64,000 bases of DNA from CAYNLK01 sp964398055. GTDB lineage: Bacteria > Chloroflexota > Anaerolineae > 4572-78 > J111. The DNA lies in assembly GCA_964398055.1 (NCBI GenBank), contig CAYNLK010000005.1:1-64000 (forward strand), given 5' to 3'. How positions within the stretch are numbered: the stretch's first letter is position 1; every line of letters begins with the position of its first letter. Below are positions 25,382 through 34,257 of the stretch, piece by piece. Made by a program: the position numbers and the translations under genes. The notes under the pieces were generated by a model that worked only from the letters and a program-made list of their open reading frames with translations, was not told where the DNA came from and made no database searches.

Positions 25382-26302
25382 GTGACTAAATTAATCGATC
25401 CCAACCACATCGGCCTCGAGACAAACTTACCCACCCGCAAACCCGATTGGCTCAGAGTTCGACTACCCGGCGGCCCGGCCTATCAACAGGTCAGGCAGTT
25501 GATGCGCGGCCACCGCTTACACACCGTCTGTGAGGAGGCGATGTGTCCCAACCTGGGCGAGTGCTGGAGCCGGGGCACAGCCACCTTTCTGCTTATGGGT
25601 GACACCTGCACCCGCTCGTGCGGTTTTTGCCATATCAAAACCGGCCGGCCCGCGCCGCTGGATGAAGATGAACCGGTTCGGGTGGCCGAAAGCGCCCTGG
25701 CCCTCAAGTTGAGCCACTGCGTCTTGACCTCGGTGAATCGGGATGAGCTGCCAAACGGTGGCGCCCACATTTTTGCCAACACCATTCGCGAGATTCGCCG
25801 GCGACTGCCCCACTGCACCATCGAGGTGCTGATCCCTGATTTCAAGGGGAACCGCGCCGCCTTGCAAGAGGTCATGGCGGCCAGGCCGGAAATTCTCAAC
25901 CACAACACCGAAACCGTGCCGCGACTCTACCGAACGGTGCGACCCCAGGCTAACTACCAGCAGTCGTTACGGGTTCTGGCGGGAGCTAAGGAGCTGGATG
26001 CCGGCGCGCTGACCAAGAGCGGAATTATGGTCGGTTTGGGGGAAACCCAGGCCGAGGTGGTGCAGGTTATGCGCGACCTGCGGGAGCACCGGGTTGACAT
26101 CTTGACGATTGGGCAGTATTTGCGCCCCTCGCCGCTGCACTTGCCGGTTCAGCGCTACGTCCATCCCACTGAATTTGAGGAATTTCAAGAGATTGGCCTG
26201 GAGTTGGGCTTCAAGTGGGTGGAAAGCGGGCCGCTGGTCCGCAGCAGCTACCACGCCGAAGGCCAGGCCCAAATGCTGGCGATCCCCTTGCGCACATCGT
26301 AA
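25382..26302 (+). CDS. lipA: Lipoyl synthase
   Basis: The 306-residue radical-SAM enzyme inserts two sulfurs into octanoyl groups on lipoyl domains. The auxiliary-cluster cysteines are in CEEAMCPNLGECW, the radical-SAM cluster is CTRSCGFC, and the C-terminal substrate serine is in RSSYHAEGQ. The GTG at 25382 is the best start. It follows the LipB-like gene and is probably co-transcribed with it. Confidence 0.95.
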   Translation: MTKLIDPNHIGLETNLPTRKPDWLRVRLPGGPAYQQVRQLMRGHRLHTVCEEAMCPNLGECWSRGTATFLLMGDTCTRSCGFCHIKTGRPAPLDEDEPVRVAESALALKLSHCVLTSVNRDELPNGGAHIFANTIREIRRRLPHCTIEVLIPDFKGNRAALQEVMAARPEILNHNTETVPRLYRTVRPQANYQQSLRVLAGAKELDAGALTKSGIMVGLGETQAEVVQVMRDLREHRVDILTIGQYLRPSPLHLPVQRYVHPTEFEEFQEIGLELGFKWVESGPLVRSSYHAEGQAQMLAIPLRTS

Positions 26303-26311
26303 GGGATTAGC

Positions 26312-26929
26312 TTAAGGCGGCGGACCCTCGTCCCACCAATCGGGCGGTTCATAGGGGAAATCGGTTTCATCTTCGCTGAAATCAGGTGGCTCAAAAGGGG
26401 GTGGCGGCGGGCCGGCTTTAACCAGGAAGTCAGGGGGAGCCATTGGCGGCACCGGCCCAAGCGATAACTTGTCGGCCCCTTCCAATTGGAAGCCCGCAGC
26501 CTCGATCATCCCTTTGACCACGCCCACCTCACCGGGAATCTCCCAAACTTTGCTTTCAGGATCAAACCGGCGGCCCGGCAGGTTTTTGACCACGGCCAGC
26601 ATTTCCTGAAAGCCGCCGCCCACTACCGCCAATGGATGACCGGCCACCAGCACCCGAATCCGGTCGCCGCCAGGCCGGGGCCGTGGGGGGGGAGACGAAA
26701 CCGGTGTACCGGCCACCGGTTGGCCACCTTCCAGCCGGTAGCCGCTGAGATCCAACTGCCGCTGGATCTCGGCTATAGAACCGGGCAACTGCCATACTTT
26801 CAGTTCACCGGAAAAGCGGCGGCCATTGATCTGCTTGATGGCGGCTAACATCTCCTGAAATGAACCGCCGACCACGCTAAATTCCTGACCTTCAATCTGA
26901 ACCCGAATACGATCCTGACGCTGTGTCAT
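26312..26929 (-). CDS. Uncharacterised protein with two homologous repeats
   Basis: The 205-residue protein starts at the ATG at 26929 after AAGGAT. Two about 65-residue repeats (about 3-68 and 85-150) share the plan DRIRV, VVGG-FQEMLA, GRRF, KVW-PG, GxxLEG. They have the look of a small alpha/beta fold with FDPESKVWEIP, faintly like HARP-type helicase-associated domains. The C-terminal 45 residues are Pro/Asp/Glu-rich. No enzyme motif is visible. Confidence 0.65.
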   Translation of the reverse strand: MTQRQDRIRVQIEGQEFSVVGGSFQEMLAAIKQINGRRFSGELKVWQLPGSIAEIQRQLDLSGYRLEGGQPVAGTPVSSPPPRPRPGGDRIRVLVAGHPLAVVGGGFQEMLAVVKNLPGRRFDPESKVWEIPGEVGVVKGMIEAAGFQLEGADKLSLGPVPPMAPPDFLVKAGPPPPPFEPPDFSEDETDFPYEPPDWWDEGPPP

Positions 26930-27007
26930 TTTTGACGATCCTTGCAAACATAACACAACGCCTCCGTACTGAGCGTACCGAGGCGTTATAAAAGTGGGCA
27001 AAGTGCC

Positions 27008-27511
27008 TTACTCCCACATATATTTACTCCACGCTTGCCGGACTTCAGTGCTGCTCAGCGCGACAATGGCAATATAACGCGGGCGTTTGGGTTGATCGAG
27101 CAACACCATGTTGGCTTCGGCCGGGGTGCGATTGCCCTTCTTACCATTACATTTTTCACAGGCCGTAACCACATTTTCCCAGGAGGTCTTGCCGCCGCGT
27201 GAACGGGGTAAAACGTGGTCAACTGTAAGAAATTTACGGGGCGGAATGACCCCACAATATTGGCAGGTAAAGTTGTCCCTGGCCAATACAGTCCGCCGGG
27301 TCACCGGCAGAGAGATACGAGCCGGAATCTTGACAAAGTAGACCAACCGGATCACCAGCGGCACCGGCAGAGAAAAGTTCTCGGCGCGGAGCCTGGCTTC
27401 AGCCGCCTCGATCAACTCGGCCTTTTCCTTCAACAGCAGCACCACGGCGCGTTTGACCGAAACAACACTCAAAGGTTCGTACGTTGCGTTGAGAACAAGC
27501 ACCTGGCTCAC
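27008..27511 (-). CDS. HNH endonuclease
   Basis: The 167-residue protein starts at a GTG at 27511 behind GGAGG. The C-terminal HNH fold is visible: CQYCG zinc knuckle, LTVDHVLPRSRGGKTSWENVV (His-Asn core) and CEKCNGKKGNRTP. The N-terminal 80 residues (VLVLNATYEPLSVVSVKRAV) are the conserved extension of a very widespread family of single-copy HNH proteins. The biological target is unknown. It stands alone, downstream of nothing on its strand. Confidence 0.88.
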   Translation of the reverse strand: MSQVLVLNATYEPLSVVSVKRAVVLLLKEKAELIEAAEARLRAENFSLPVPLVIRLVYFVKIPARISLPVTRRTVLARDNFTCQYCGVIPPRKFLTVDHVLPRSRGGKTSWENVVTACEKCNGKKGNRTPAEANMVLLDQPKRPRYIAIVALSSTEVRQAWSKYMWE

Positions 27512-27653
27512 AAACCGCCTCCAATTTCCCCCCGCCACAATTGGCTAACATTATATCAAACTAGATTCAATGGGTCAAGTGGAAGGCTACCTCCAGAAAA
27601 AACACAAGATGTGGGTATCATCCCTGAGCTATACTATATGTAGGGGTATTATG

Positions 27654-27693
27654 AAAAAAAAAAGCCTCTGCCACCGGTGCGGCAGAGGCTTTT
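27654..27693. terminator. Bidirectional intrinsic terminator
   Basis: Arms AAAAGCCTCTGCC and GGCAGAGGCTTTT with an 8-nt loop, flanked by A-rich and T-rich sequence. It ends the PA14 gene on the minus strand. Confidence 0.9.
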
Positions 27694-27708
27694 GACATGT
27701 ACAGCCTA

Positions 27709-29022
27709 TTACCGTTTGACAAATTTCACTGCATCAAAGGCGATTTGAGTCGAGACCGCCGTTTCCCCGGTATTGTCGTAGAGGGTCACACACTCGTCGC
27801 CGCTGGCCCCAAAGTAGTAGATGCCCAGGCTGACAAATTTGTTGCGATGTTGGTTCTGATCGATAACCCGCTCATCTCGCCGGTTAAAATGCTGGATCAC
27901 GTAGCGAGCGTTGGCAGTGGTGGCCCGGTCGCCGGGAATATAGACGAACACTTCATAGTTCCCGGCGTCGCTGAGGTGGGGATACCAGCGACCATAGTTC
28001 ACCGGCGTCCGGTCGGTGTTATAAGTCCAGAAGAAGTTGGTGCCATAACCCCCCCTGCTCACAAAGCGATTGTCAAGCGGTCCACCCCACTGGAAATTGG
28101 GGCTATTGTTATCAATAATAAGCCCGGCGCCGCTCGGGTCTGGCTCGGTATTGCCATAATCCCCGGGGTCGCCCCTGAGGCTCACGTGGGCCACGGCGTT
28201 GCCAATGTGGTCGTAATACTCCACTACAAAGTTCCGATAACCTGATTTCAAGGCTACGGACAACCTCTTGAAAACAATCTCCTGGTCGTACCAGGATTCG
28301 TAAATGATTTTACCGTCCACGTAGATGCGCATGCCATCATCGTGCTGGATATCAAAGGTGTAATACCCCTCACGCTCCAGGAATATGGAGCGAGTCCAGC
28401 GGACGGAGAAATTATCACGGGTAATTTTGGGATCGGGTGAGCCGCTGTTCCAATCAAAGTTGATGGCGCCGTCCTGCCTTACAACGGTCGGCTCGCCCGC
28501 CAAATCTTTGTTGTTGAAATATTCACCCTGCCAGGCCTCGACAATGGCCTGTTTGTCGCCCAGTTTAAGCCATTCCAGGTGCACAAAGGCGCGGCCCGTA
28601 TCCTCAAAATAGGCCACTTGAATCTGGTGATCGCCGCTTTTGTCGATGTAGACCTTAGCCTTGACATCCTGTTTCGGACCAATGTCCCAGGCATCGATAA
28701 TCAGTTGACCATCCAGCCAGACCCGCGCCCCATCATCGACGCTTAAGAGAAAGAGGTAGGTACCCTCTTCGATATGGCGGGTGGTCGAAAAGCGAGCCGA
28801 AAAACGATCCGGTGGAATTTCCGGGGCCGGTGATTTGTGGCCCCAGTCGATGCTCAGCGGTTCGACAAAGGTGACCAGGCGAGGTTGGCCCGCCAGGCTG
28901 GGGTTATCATAATATTCAGCCCGCCAGCTTAATTTGGCCAGCGGGGCCGCCTGAGAGGTAAGGGGTAATAGAGCCAATATGAGGATTAAGGCAACCAGTA
29001 TCCAGATAGATTTTTTCATCAT
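27709..29022 (-). CDS. Exported PA14/golvesin-domain protein
   Basis: The 437-residue protein starts at the ATG at 29022 behind GGAGAAGC. A signal peptide covers about residues 1-28 (ILVALILILALLPL). Two PA14-type beta domains follow (about 30-165 and 170-300), each with DDGxRxxxDGxxI (VDDGARVWLDGQLI; HDDGMRIYVDGKII). The C-terminal 125 residues (IIDNNSPNFQW) form a golvesin-like carbohydrate- or surface-binding domain. It is 25 bp after another exported protein gene, so both probably act at the cell surface. Confidence 0.85.
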   Translation of the reverse strand: MMKKSIWILVALILILALLPLTSQAAPLAKLSWRAEYYDNPSLAGQPRLVTFVEPLSIDWGHKSPAPEIPPDRFSARFSTTRHIEEGTYLFLLSVDDGARVWLDGQLIIDAWDIGPKQDVKAKVYIDKSGDHQIQVAYFEDTGRAFVHLEWLKLGDKQAIVEAWQGEYFNNKDLAGEPTVVRQDGAINFDWNSGSPDPKITRDNFSVRWTRSIFLEREGYYTFDIQHDDGMRIYVDGKIIYESWYDQEIVFKRLSVALKSGYRNFVVEYYDHIGNAVAHVSLRGDPGDYGNTEPDPSGAGLIIDNNSPNFQWGGPLDNRFVSRGGYGTNFFWTYNTDRTPVNYGRWYPHLSDAGNYEVFVYIPGDRATTANARYVIQHFNRRDERVIDQNQHRNKFVSLGIYYFGASGDECVTLYDNTGETAVSTQIAFDAVKFVKR

Positions 29023-29047
29023 TGCTTCTCCTTCAACAACCCCTGGT

Positions 29048-30043
29048 TTAATCGTCTTGCTCAACCGGGCTACGCTGCCGCATCGTGGCGGTAACGGCTC
29101 CCACAAATAGAACCAGTAACAAAATTCCACTACTGATGATAATGTACCTCACCGACTCATCGGCGCCTTGACCCGACACAGGCAGTTGGGAACTCTCCGC
29201 CTGGGGCACGGCTTTATCCGGCTGCGACGTAAGGTCTGTTTGAGTTGGCTCGGCTACGGCGCTATCGATTTCAGCCAAAACCAATTCAACCGGACTATCG
29301 GCGTGCGCCTCAGTGGCGGCTGAGACAGAATTACTTACCGCGGCCGCCTGGACTTGCGGAGCTTGAAAACCCGCCGGGGCCGGCCCAACCAGGCTCAGCT
29401 CGTCAAGATCAAATATGCCGGAACCGTTATTGATCCACTTTTTCCAGCCCCTGATAAATAGAGTCAACTGGTTGCTCTTGGCGGTGATGGTGGTTTCATA
29501 CCGATCGATCCGGTAGGCGCTGCCGGCGGGCAGGGTCAGCGGCTGTTCGTCCCAGGGCAACTCCTGCCAGGCTTCATCGTCAAGTAACTCCCAGGTGGTG
29601 CCGCCATTATCATCAACGGCGTACTGCAACCGATAACCATAATCAGAAGCGCGAATGTCCCCTTCGGTGGAGCGAATCAGGCCGTTGATGGTCAATTTGT
29701 ATTGTTCGCCCGGGACCACGGGCACGGTTTGATAGATGCCGGCGTAGCGGTTCAGTTCGGCTGCATCTTTGATTTCGATCATTTGGGCATTCTGGCCGGC
29801 GACAACAACCTGGTTCCAGCTATCGCCGTTCCAACCCACCATGGCATTACCGTTGCTGAAACCGCCCCAGCCGTAAGCAACCCCAAATTCACCCTGAAAA
29901 CCTTCCTCAAAACCGCCATTGAGAATAAGATTCTGGGATATGGCGTTGTCTTGAGAAAAAGCGGGGGCTGGCAAGTAGAACAAACCAAGCAGCACCATCA
30001 GGCTAAAAACCACCCTCGACCCAATACTATCCATTTTGACCAT
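29048..30043 (-). CDS. Surface protein with C-terminal sorting-like signal
   Basis: The 331-residue protein starts at 30043 behind AAGGAGG. It has an N-terminal signal peptide (cleavage after about residue 30, PAPAFSQ) and a jelly-roll-type extracellular domain (NLILNGGFEEGF, typical of CBM-like folds, about 35-225). A Thr/Ala/Glu-rich linker follows. The end has LPVSGQG, a membrane span of about 20 residues and a short tail, like an LPxTG sorting signal. No sortase gene is in the window. It precedes the PA14 protein. Confidence 0.75.
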   Translation of the reverse strand: MVKMDSIGSRVVFSLMVLLGLFYLPAPAFSQDNAISQNLILNGGFEEGFQGEFGVAYGWGGFSNGNAMVGWNGDSWNQVVVAGQNAQMIEIKDAAELNRYAGIYQTVPVVPGEQYKLTINGLIRSTEGDIRASDYGYRLQYAVDDNGGTTWELLDDEAWQELPWDEQPLTLPAGSAYRIDRYETTITAKSNQLTLFIRGWKKWINNGSGIFDLDELSLVGPAPAGFQAPQVQAAAVSNSVSAATEAHADSPVELVLAEIDSAVAEPTQTDLTSQPDKAVPQAESSQLPVSGQGADESVRYIIISSGILLLVLFVGAVTATMRQRSPVEQDD

Positions 30044-30167
30044 AGCGCCCCTCCTTGTGCTACGGCGATCATGACGGCAATAACCCAAATTGACATATTC
30101 ATTTTACATAACTTTGAATAACCTGTCAATTACTTGTCATAATCTTATTCCACTCCGGATATCGCCG

Positions 30168-30278
30168 CCAGGTTGTTGGGTCTGTCCCAGATTTTAGGAC
30201 AGACCGGGAGGGATTTCGGGGAGTGTCCCCCCGTTCCCCCTGTGCTTCCCAAAATTTGGGACGCACCCCAGGTTGTTG
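30168..30278. mobile_element. 89-bp MITE-like element with 11-bp direct repeats
   Basis: CCAGGTTGTTG occurs at 30168-30178 and 30268-30278. Between them lies an 89-bp element whose ends, GGTCTGTCCCAGATTTT and GGTGCGTCCCAAATTTT (read on the opposite strand), are imperfect inverted repeats. Each end is itself a palindrome. It carries no gene. Confidence 0.75.
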
Positions 30279-30336
30279 ATTGTCTCGAACTTTATTATAC
30301 TTATGGTGTTGGGACAGTTAAGGATACAGTCTCTTG

Positions 30337-30777
30337 ATGATGGAGCTATTGATGGACGAAATCAGGTCAGCAAAACCGACAGACAACCCGGCTAACCGGG
30401 TCATCATCCTGGTCATAGGCGATTTATTGACGCTACTGCTGTTTGCCTGGATCGGGCGCAGTAACCACGCCCTGTCCGTAACGGACGTTGGGGCTATTAT
30501 TGCAACAGCTGCCCCATTTGTCATGAGCTGGTTCGTGGTCACGCCCTGGTTTGGCCTGTTCAGCGCCGAGGTAAGCCAGAATTGGCGCAAATTGGCGCCT
30601 CGTCTGCTGCTTGCCTGGGTCATTGGGGCGCCGCTGGCCCTTATCGTCCGGGCGCTCTGGCTGGGTCGATCGATCCCGGCCGGCCTTCACCCAACCTTTG
30701 GCCTGGTTGCGTTCGGTTTTACCACCCTGTTCATGCTGGTCTGGCGGTTGGCCTATTGCTGGTGGGCCAACCGATGA
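30337..30777 (+). CDS. DUF3054-family membrane protein
   Basis: The 146-residue protein has four predicted membrane segments (LTLLLFAWIG, PFVMSWFVVTPWFGLF, LLLAWVIGAPLALIVRA, LVAFGFTTLFMLVWRLAY). It matches the DUF3054 family, of unknown function. An AAGGAT ribosome site precedes the ATG at 30337. Its TGA overlaps the ATG of the next gene, so the two proteins are made together. Confidence 0.82.
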   Translation: MMELLMDEIRSAKPTDNPANRVIILVIGDLLTLLLFAWIGRSNHALSVTDVGAIIATAAPFVMSWFVVTPWFGLFSAEVSQNWRKLAPRLLLAWVIGAPLALIVRALWLGRSIPAGLHPTFGLVAFGFTTLFMLVWRLAYCWWANR

Positions 30778-31394
30778 GCAGGTACCAACGCCCCTGGTGG
30801 CTGCTGGTCAACAAACCGGCCGGCTTGATCACCACAGTCCGGCAAGAAAGCCGGCCCGGCGAGCGCATCTTCTTGATTCACGCTGAACCGTTGCTGCAAG
30901 GGCTGACCTGGCTAACCTGGGGCCCGGCTGCGGCGCTTGTGGCAGTGCTACTCCTGGCCGGGCTGGCCCTCATCCTGAACGTCAAAGAGCAATCCAACCT
31001 CAGCCGGGGCCTGTTCATCATCGCTTTTCTGGCTCTGCCGGCGCTGGCATGGACAAGCACCACTCTAATCCTCAACCGGCTTGCCCGGAGCCATCTCCAG
31101 GCCGAACGTCAGGCCGATACCCGCCACGTGGTGATCAGGCTAAGGCCAGATAGCGGCGAGCTCTATTTCCAGGCTAGCAGTAACACTGAAGAACAACGAG
31201 TGGAATTTAGCGACATCCAGCAGGTCAAGATTACCCAACCGGTTGGGGAACGATCCGGCCAAAACGTCTGTCTCACTATTGAAACCAGGGCGGGTCCGAT
31301 CACCATTCTGGATGAAACAGTGGGTACTCATCTCCAAAAAATCGACCTGGCGGGTGAGATTGAGCAGGCCGTCAAAGCTTATGCCGGCAACTAA
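30774..31394 (+). CDS. Uncharacterised two-span membrane protein
   Basis: The 206-residue protein starts within the preceding stop (ATGA). The N-terminus has the phrase NKPAGLITTVRQESRPGERI, then two membrane spans (about 60-85 and 95-115), then a C-terminal cytoplasmic or exterior beta domain (about 125-205). It resembles conserved Chloroflexota proteins of unknown function. An intrinsic terminator follows the stop. Confidence 0.7.
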   Translation: MSRYQRPWWLLVNKPAGLITTVRQESRPGERIFLIHAEPLLQGLTWLTWGPAAALVAVLLLAGLALILNVKEQSNLSRGLFIIAFLALPALAWTSTTLILNRLARSHLQAERQADTRHVVIRLRPDSGELYFQASSNTEEQRVEFSDIQQVKITQPVGERSGQNVCLTIETRAGPITILDETVGTHLQKIDLAGEIEQAVKAYAGN

Positions 31395-31424
31395 AAATCC
31401 CCCTCCGGCTTGAAGGGGGATTTC
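31394..31424. terminator. Bidirectional intrinsic terminator
   Basis: AAATCCCCCT and AGGGGGATTT arms with a 9-nt loop between convergent genes. Confidence 0.9.
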
Positions 31425-31441
31425 TAATCAACCAGCCTCGC

Positions 31442-32353
31442 CTAATCCTCAATCTCCACTTTTATCTGGCCGCTGATCACCTGGGCCTGAATCTCCTGCA
31501 TAATATTCTGGATCGGGGGGGTCACTACCTTGAAGACCGTGGGTCGAATTGGGGCCATCATCAGGCCACCCTCGGCAAAGCCGTAGCTCTTGACTACGCC
31601 CCCCTCAAAGCGGTCTTCAACCACTGCCTGAATCACATCCTGAATTGGTTTGCCGACGTTCTTGATGCGGCTGGTCAGCACAGCATGGGGAGCCAGGTCG
31701 CTGTGGTCGCCGCCGGTGCTGATGATCCACTTGCCAAATTCGCCGGCAGCCTCAATGGCCCCCAAGCCGCAGCGACCGGCCACCTGATAGATCACGTCAA
31801 CCCCCAGGACGTACTGGGTTTCAGCCAGCATACGCCCCTTGGCCGGGTCATCGAACTCACCCGTGTAGTCAGAAATGAAGCTAATGGATGAGTCGACATT
31901 TCTGACCCCGTGGGCATAACCAAGTTCAATGCGGCGCACTACGGGGGTCACCCCGCCACCGATGAATCCAACCATCCGGGTTTGGGTAACCAGCGCCGCC
32001 AGGACTCCCACCACAAAGTCACCTTCGTACTCCCGGTAAACAGCCGACCAAACGTTATTCCCTTCACTCGTCACATCGACGATGGCAAAGCGTTGATCGG
32101 GATATCGGGCCGCCACCTCGCTCACCGGAGCTGCATTGCCGTAGCCAACAGCCAGAATCAAATCAAAGTCAGCTTGAGCCCATTTTTCCAGATGCTCGGC
32201 ATTAAGCAGCGGGTTTTCCCAGGGAGCAGTCTCAAACTCAATCCCGTAGCTTCGCTGCGCTCTTTCAAGACCGGCAAAGGCAGAGTCATTAAAGGATAAA
32301 TCGCCCAGGCCACCAATGCTTAACTGTAATCCAACTTTGATGTTCTTAGACAT
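31442..32353 (-). CDS. BMP/PnrA-type substrate-binding protein without signal peptide
   Basis: The 303-residue protein is a complete periplasmic-binding-protein-like fold of the basic membrane lipoprotein family (GLGDLSFNDSAFAGLERA, AVGYGNAA, VGFIGGG, GVDVIYQVAGRCGLGAIEA). Family members bind nucleosides for an ABC transporter. Here the chain starts directly at the fold (MSKNIKVGLQLSIGG), with no signal peptide or lipobox and no permease neighbours. It is likely a cytoplasmic sensor or enzyme-like derivative. GGGGGAG precedes the ATG. Confidence 0.82.
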   Translation of the reverse strand: MSKNIKVGLQLSIGGLGDLSFNDSAFAGLERAQRSYGIEFETAPWENPLLNAEHLEKWAQADFDLILAVGYGNAAPVSEVAARYPDQRFAIVDVTSEGNNVWSAVYREYEGDFVVGVLAALVTQTRMVGFIGGGVTPVVRRIELGYAHGVRNVDSSISFISDYTGEFDDPAKGRMLAETQYVLGVDVIYQVAGRCGLGAIEAAGEFGKWIISTGGDHSDLAPHAVLTSRIKNVGKPIQDVIQAVVEDRFEGGVVKSYGFAEGGLMMAPIRPTVFKVVTPPIQNIMQEIQAQVISGQIKVEIED

Positions 32354-32529
32354 AGCTTTCTCCCCCTTGAAAAAGGATGTAGGCCCAGAATTATCAGCGC
32401 CAGGCGGTCGAAAGGGTTTACCAGATGAGGGCTTGGCTGCCTGGTCAGATTGGTTCCATTATATCATTTCTCGATCTTCTTGACAATAAATTTTCGGTTT
32501 GATTTGGTGAAGCAGCTGGTGATGCCGGC

Positions 32530-33654
32530 TCATTCTGCCGGGGTCGCCGCCGGCGAAGGGGTGGGTATGGGCGTAGATGTGGCCGAAACATTACGATACG
32601 TATAACGGATAATAAGCCAGCGTCCATCTTCTTGGGCCAGAGTATAAATAAAGTCAAAAACCTCCTCTTTATCGGTCTGGGTTGGACCGCCGTAGCTCCA
32701 TCTTTCTCGACTGGTAACGGTCACCTCAGCCCGCGCACTGGCCTGATCGACCGTGGGAGGTTCCAGATACTCAAATTGAACCTGAACCGGCTTGGCATAT
32801 TGTTCATGGATTTTGACGGCAAAGTTCCTGGCCACTTGCAGGGCTAATCCCCGCCAGATCGTCTCCATTTGCTGCAATTTCTCAGGGCTGGCATCGGTGA
32901 TGGCCTCGCGCAGCAAAATATTACCTTCTTCGACAGTCCCGGCAACCGCTTTTCGCTCAGCCACGGTCAGGGTCGCCTGCGGGGAGATAGTTCGAGTAGC
33001 CGTGGCTGTCCCATTGTTCGGCCGTGTTAAAGGAATGGTCGGCGAAGCAAGGGGGACGGGCGTGAGTGTTTCGAGCGAAGATGTCGGGGTCGCGCTGGGG
33101 CTGGGTTCGGGTGTTGAGGTGGAAGTCACCGTCGGAACAAGCGGGGTTGGGGTGTCAGATGGAGTTGGGCTGGGCGCAGGCTGAGTCGGGGTGCTAACCA
33201 CACTCGGCGGGGTTGGAGTCTCGGATGGAGTTGGGCTGGGCGCAGGCTGAGTCGGCGTACTAATCACGCTCAGCGGGGTCGGGGTCGCCGGCGATGAGGT
33301 GAGTTCCACAATCGTTACCAGAGTGGGGGTCGGGGGAATCGGCGTTGGAGTGGCGGTCTCCGGTAAGGCGACCGTGGCCGGCGCACTAGGGGACAGGGCG
33401 GTGAGGATTGTAACCGGGCTAAAGGCGGTAAACATCAGCCAGGCCAAACTGCCCCATACCAATAACCACAATACCACCCCCAGCCCAAAAGCGCTCACCC
33501 GGCCAACCGGGCTGTAGCGCGAGGTGTCGAGCATAATGGGGCCCATTGGCTGATGGCCCCGCCAAACCGCCAGGATTAGCAGTGGCCCGATGAGGATCAG
33601 AATTAATGGCAGAAATAGGATCAACAGAATCAGGCGAACCAAATCGGCCAGCAC
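32530..33654 (-). CDS. Membrane protein with Pro/Thr-rich linker
   Basis: The 374-residue protein has two membrane spans at the N-terminus (about 5-30 and 52-78). A 120-residue linker built of Pro/Thr/Ser follows, with a 22-residue unit (STPTQPAPSPTPS core) repeated twice, then a C-terminal soluble domain (about 225-355) like a lumazine-binding/NTF2-type fold with EVFDFIYTLAQEDGRWLI. A GTG start at 33654 is likely. No enzymatic motif is visible; the linker suggests an extracytoplasmic domain held away from the membrane. Confidence 0.65.
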   Translation of the reverse strand: MLADLVRLILLILFLPLILILIGPLLILAVWRGHQPMGPIMLDTSRYSPVGRVSAFGLGVVLWLLVWGSLAWLMFTAFSPVTILTALSPSAPATVALPETATPTPIPPTPTLVTIVELTSSPATPTPLSVISTPTQPAPSPTPSETPTPPSVVSTPTQPAPSPTPSDTPTPLVPTVTSTSTPEPSPSATPTSSLETLTPVPLASPTIPLTRPNNGTATATRTISPQATLTVAERKAVAGTVEEGNILLREAITDASPEKLQQMETIWRGLALQVARNFAVKIHEQYAKPVQVQFEYLEPPTVDQASARAEVTVTSRERWSYGGPTQTDKEEVFDFIYTLAQEDGRWLIIRYTYRNVSATSTPIPTPSPAATPAE

Positions 33655-33805
33655 GATACACCTATTTCCTTTCTACTCTACCCCCACGTAAACAAAAAAT
33701 CGGTGAATTGTGAATACGCTTCACGCCCAAATTTAACCACAACAGAGCAACTTACACAAACGGCAGGACGTTTGATTAGTCAACCAACTTAGCTTATTGG
33801 CCCTA

Positions 33806-33828
33806 AAAACCCCAAAAATTGGGGTTTT
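33806..33828. terminator. Hairpin with T-tract between divergent genes
   Basis: AAAACCCCAA and TTGGGGTTTT, a 10-bp stem with a 3-nt loop. Both flanking genes point away from it, so it is not an obvious gene terminator. It may be the end of a small RNA or a structural element. Confidence 0.6.
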
Positions 33829-33926
33829 GTATCTAGCTAAAATGGGGTATTCTAGATTCTGGTTACTGCTTTTGTAGCATCGTCAAATCTGCTCACGTTT
33901 GTTCCCGAAAAGAAAAGGGGGCCGCA

Positions 33927-34133
33927 ATGAACGAGACTGACCAAGGAACACTGGCTGAACCCAAGATGTCAAAAGTCACCATTTTCAGCAGAAGCAACAA
34001 GAACAAAGTGGCCGTGGGTATCACCACTGTGGCTTTGTTAGCTCTGGGTAGCATCTTTGCAATCAATTTTCCCCTGGAAACGATGATTGTGACTTTGTTT
34101 ATTGGGAGTGTCTTTGTTTTGGATCGCCGCTAG
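33927..34133 (+). CDS. Small two-span membrane protein
   Basis: The 68-residue protein starts at an ATG behind AAGGGGG and ends before a strong terminator at 34187, which supports it as a real gene. It has a polar N-terminal part (1-27) and two hydrophobic segments (VGITTVALLALGSIFAI and ETMIVTLFIGSVFVL). No homology recognised. It could be a small regulatory or stress membrane protein. Confidence 0.55.
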   Translation: MNETDQGTLAEPKMSKVTIFSRSNKNKVAVGITTVALLALGSIFAINFPLETMIVTLFIGSVFVLDRR

Positions 34134-34186
34134 GGTTAATCAAAGTATCTTTAGGTCATATTGCTCCTTATACGTCATAAAGCGTC

Positions 34187-34220
34187 ATAAAGGCCGGTGT
34201 GGGGCCCACCGGCCTTTATG
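34187..34220. terminator. Intrinsic terminator
   Basis: ATAAAGGCCGGTG and CACCGGCCTTTAT, 13-bp arms, downstream of the small membrane protein gene. Confidence 0.85.
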
Positions 34221-34257
34221 GTTTCAAGAACAATGAATGATTCCGGGCAAACTATCA

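Noticed and set aside
30838..30900. Pseudouridine synthase start (NKPAGLI phrase)
   Set aside because: The phrase resembles RluA-type NKPAG but the rest of the protein has two membrane spans and no catalytic motif.
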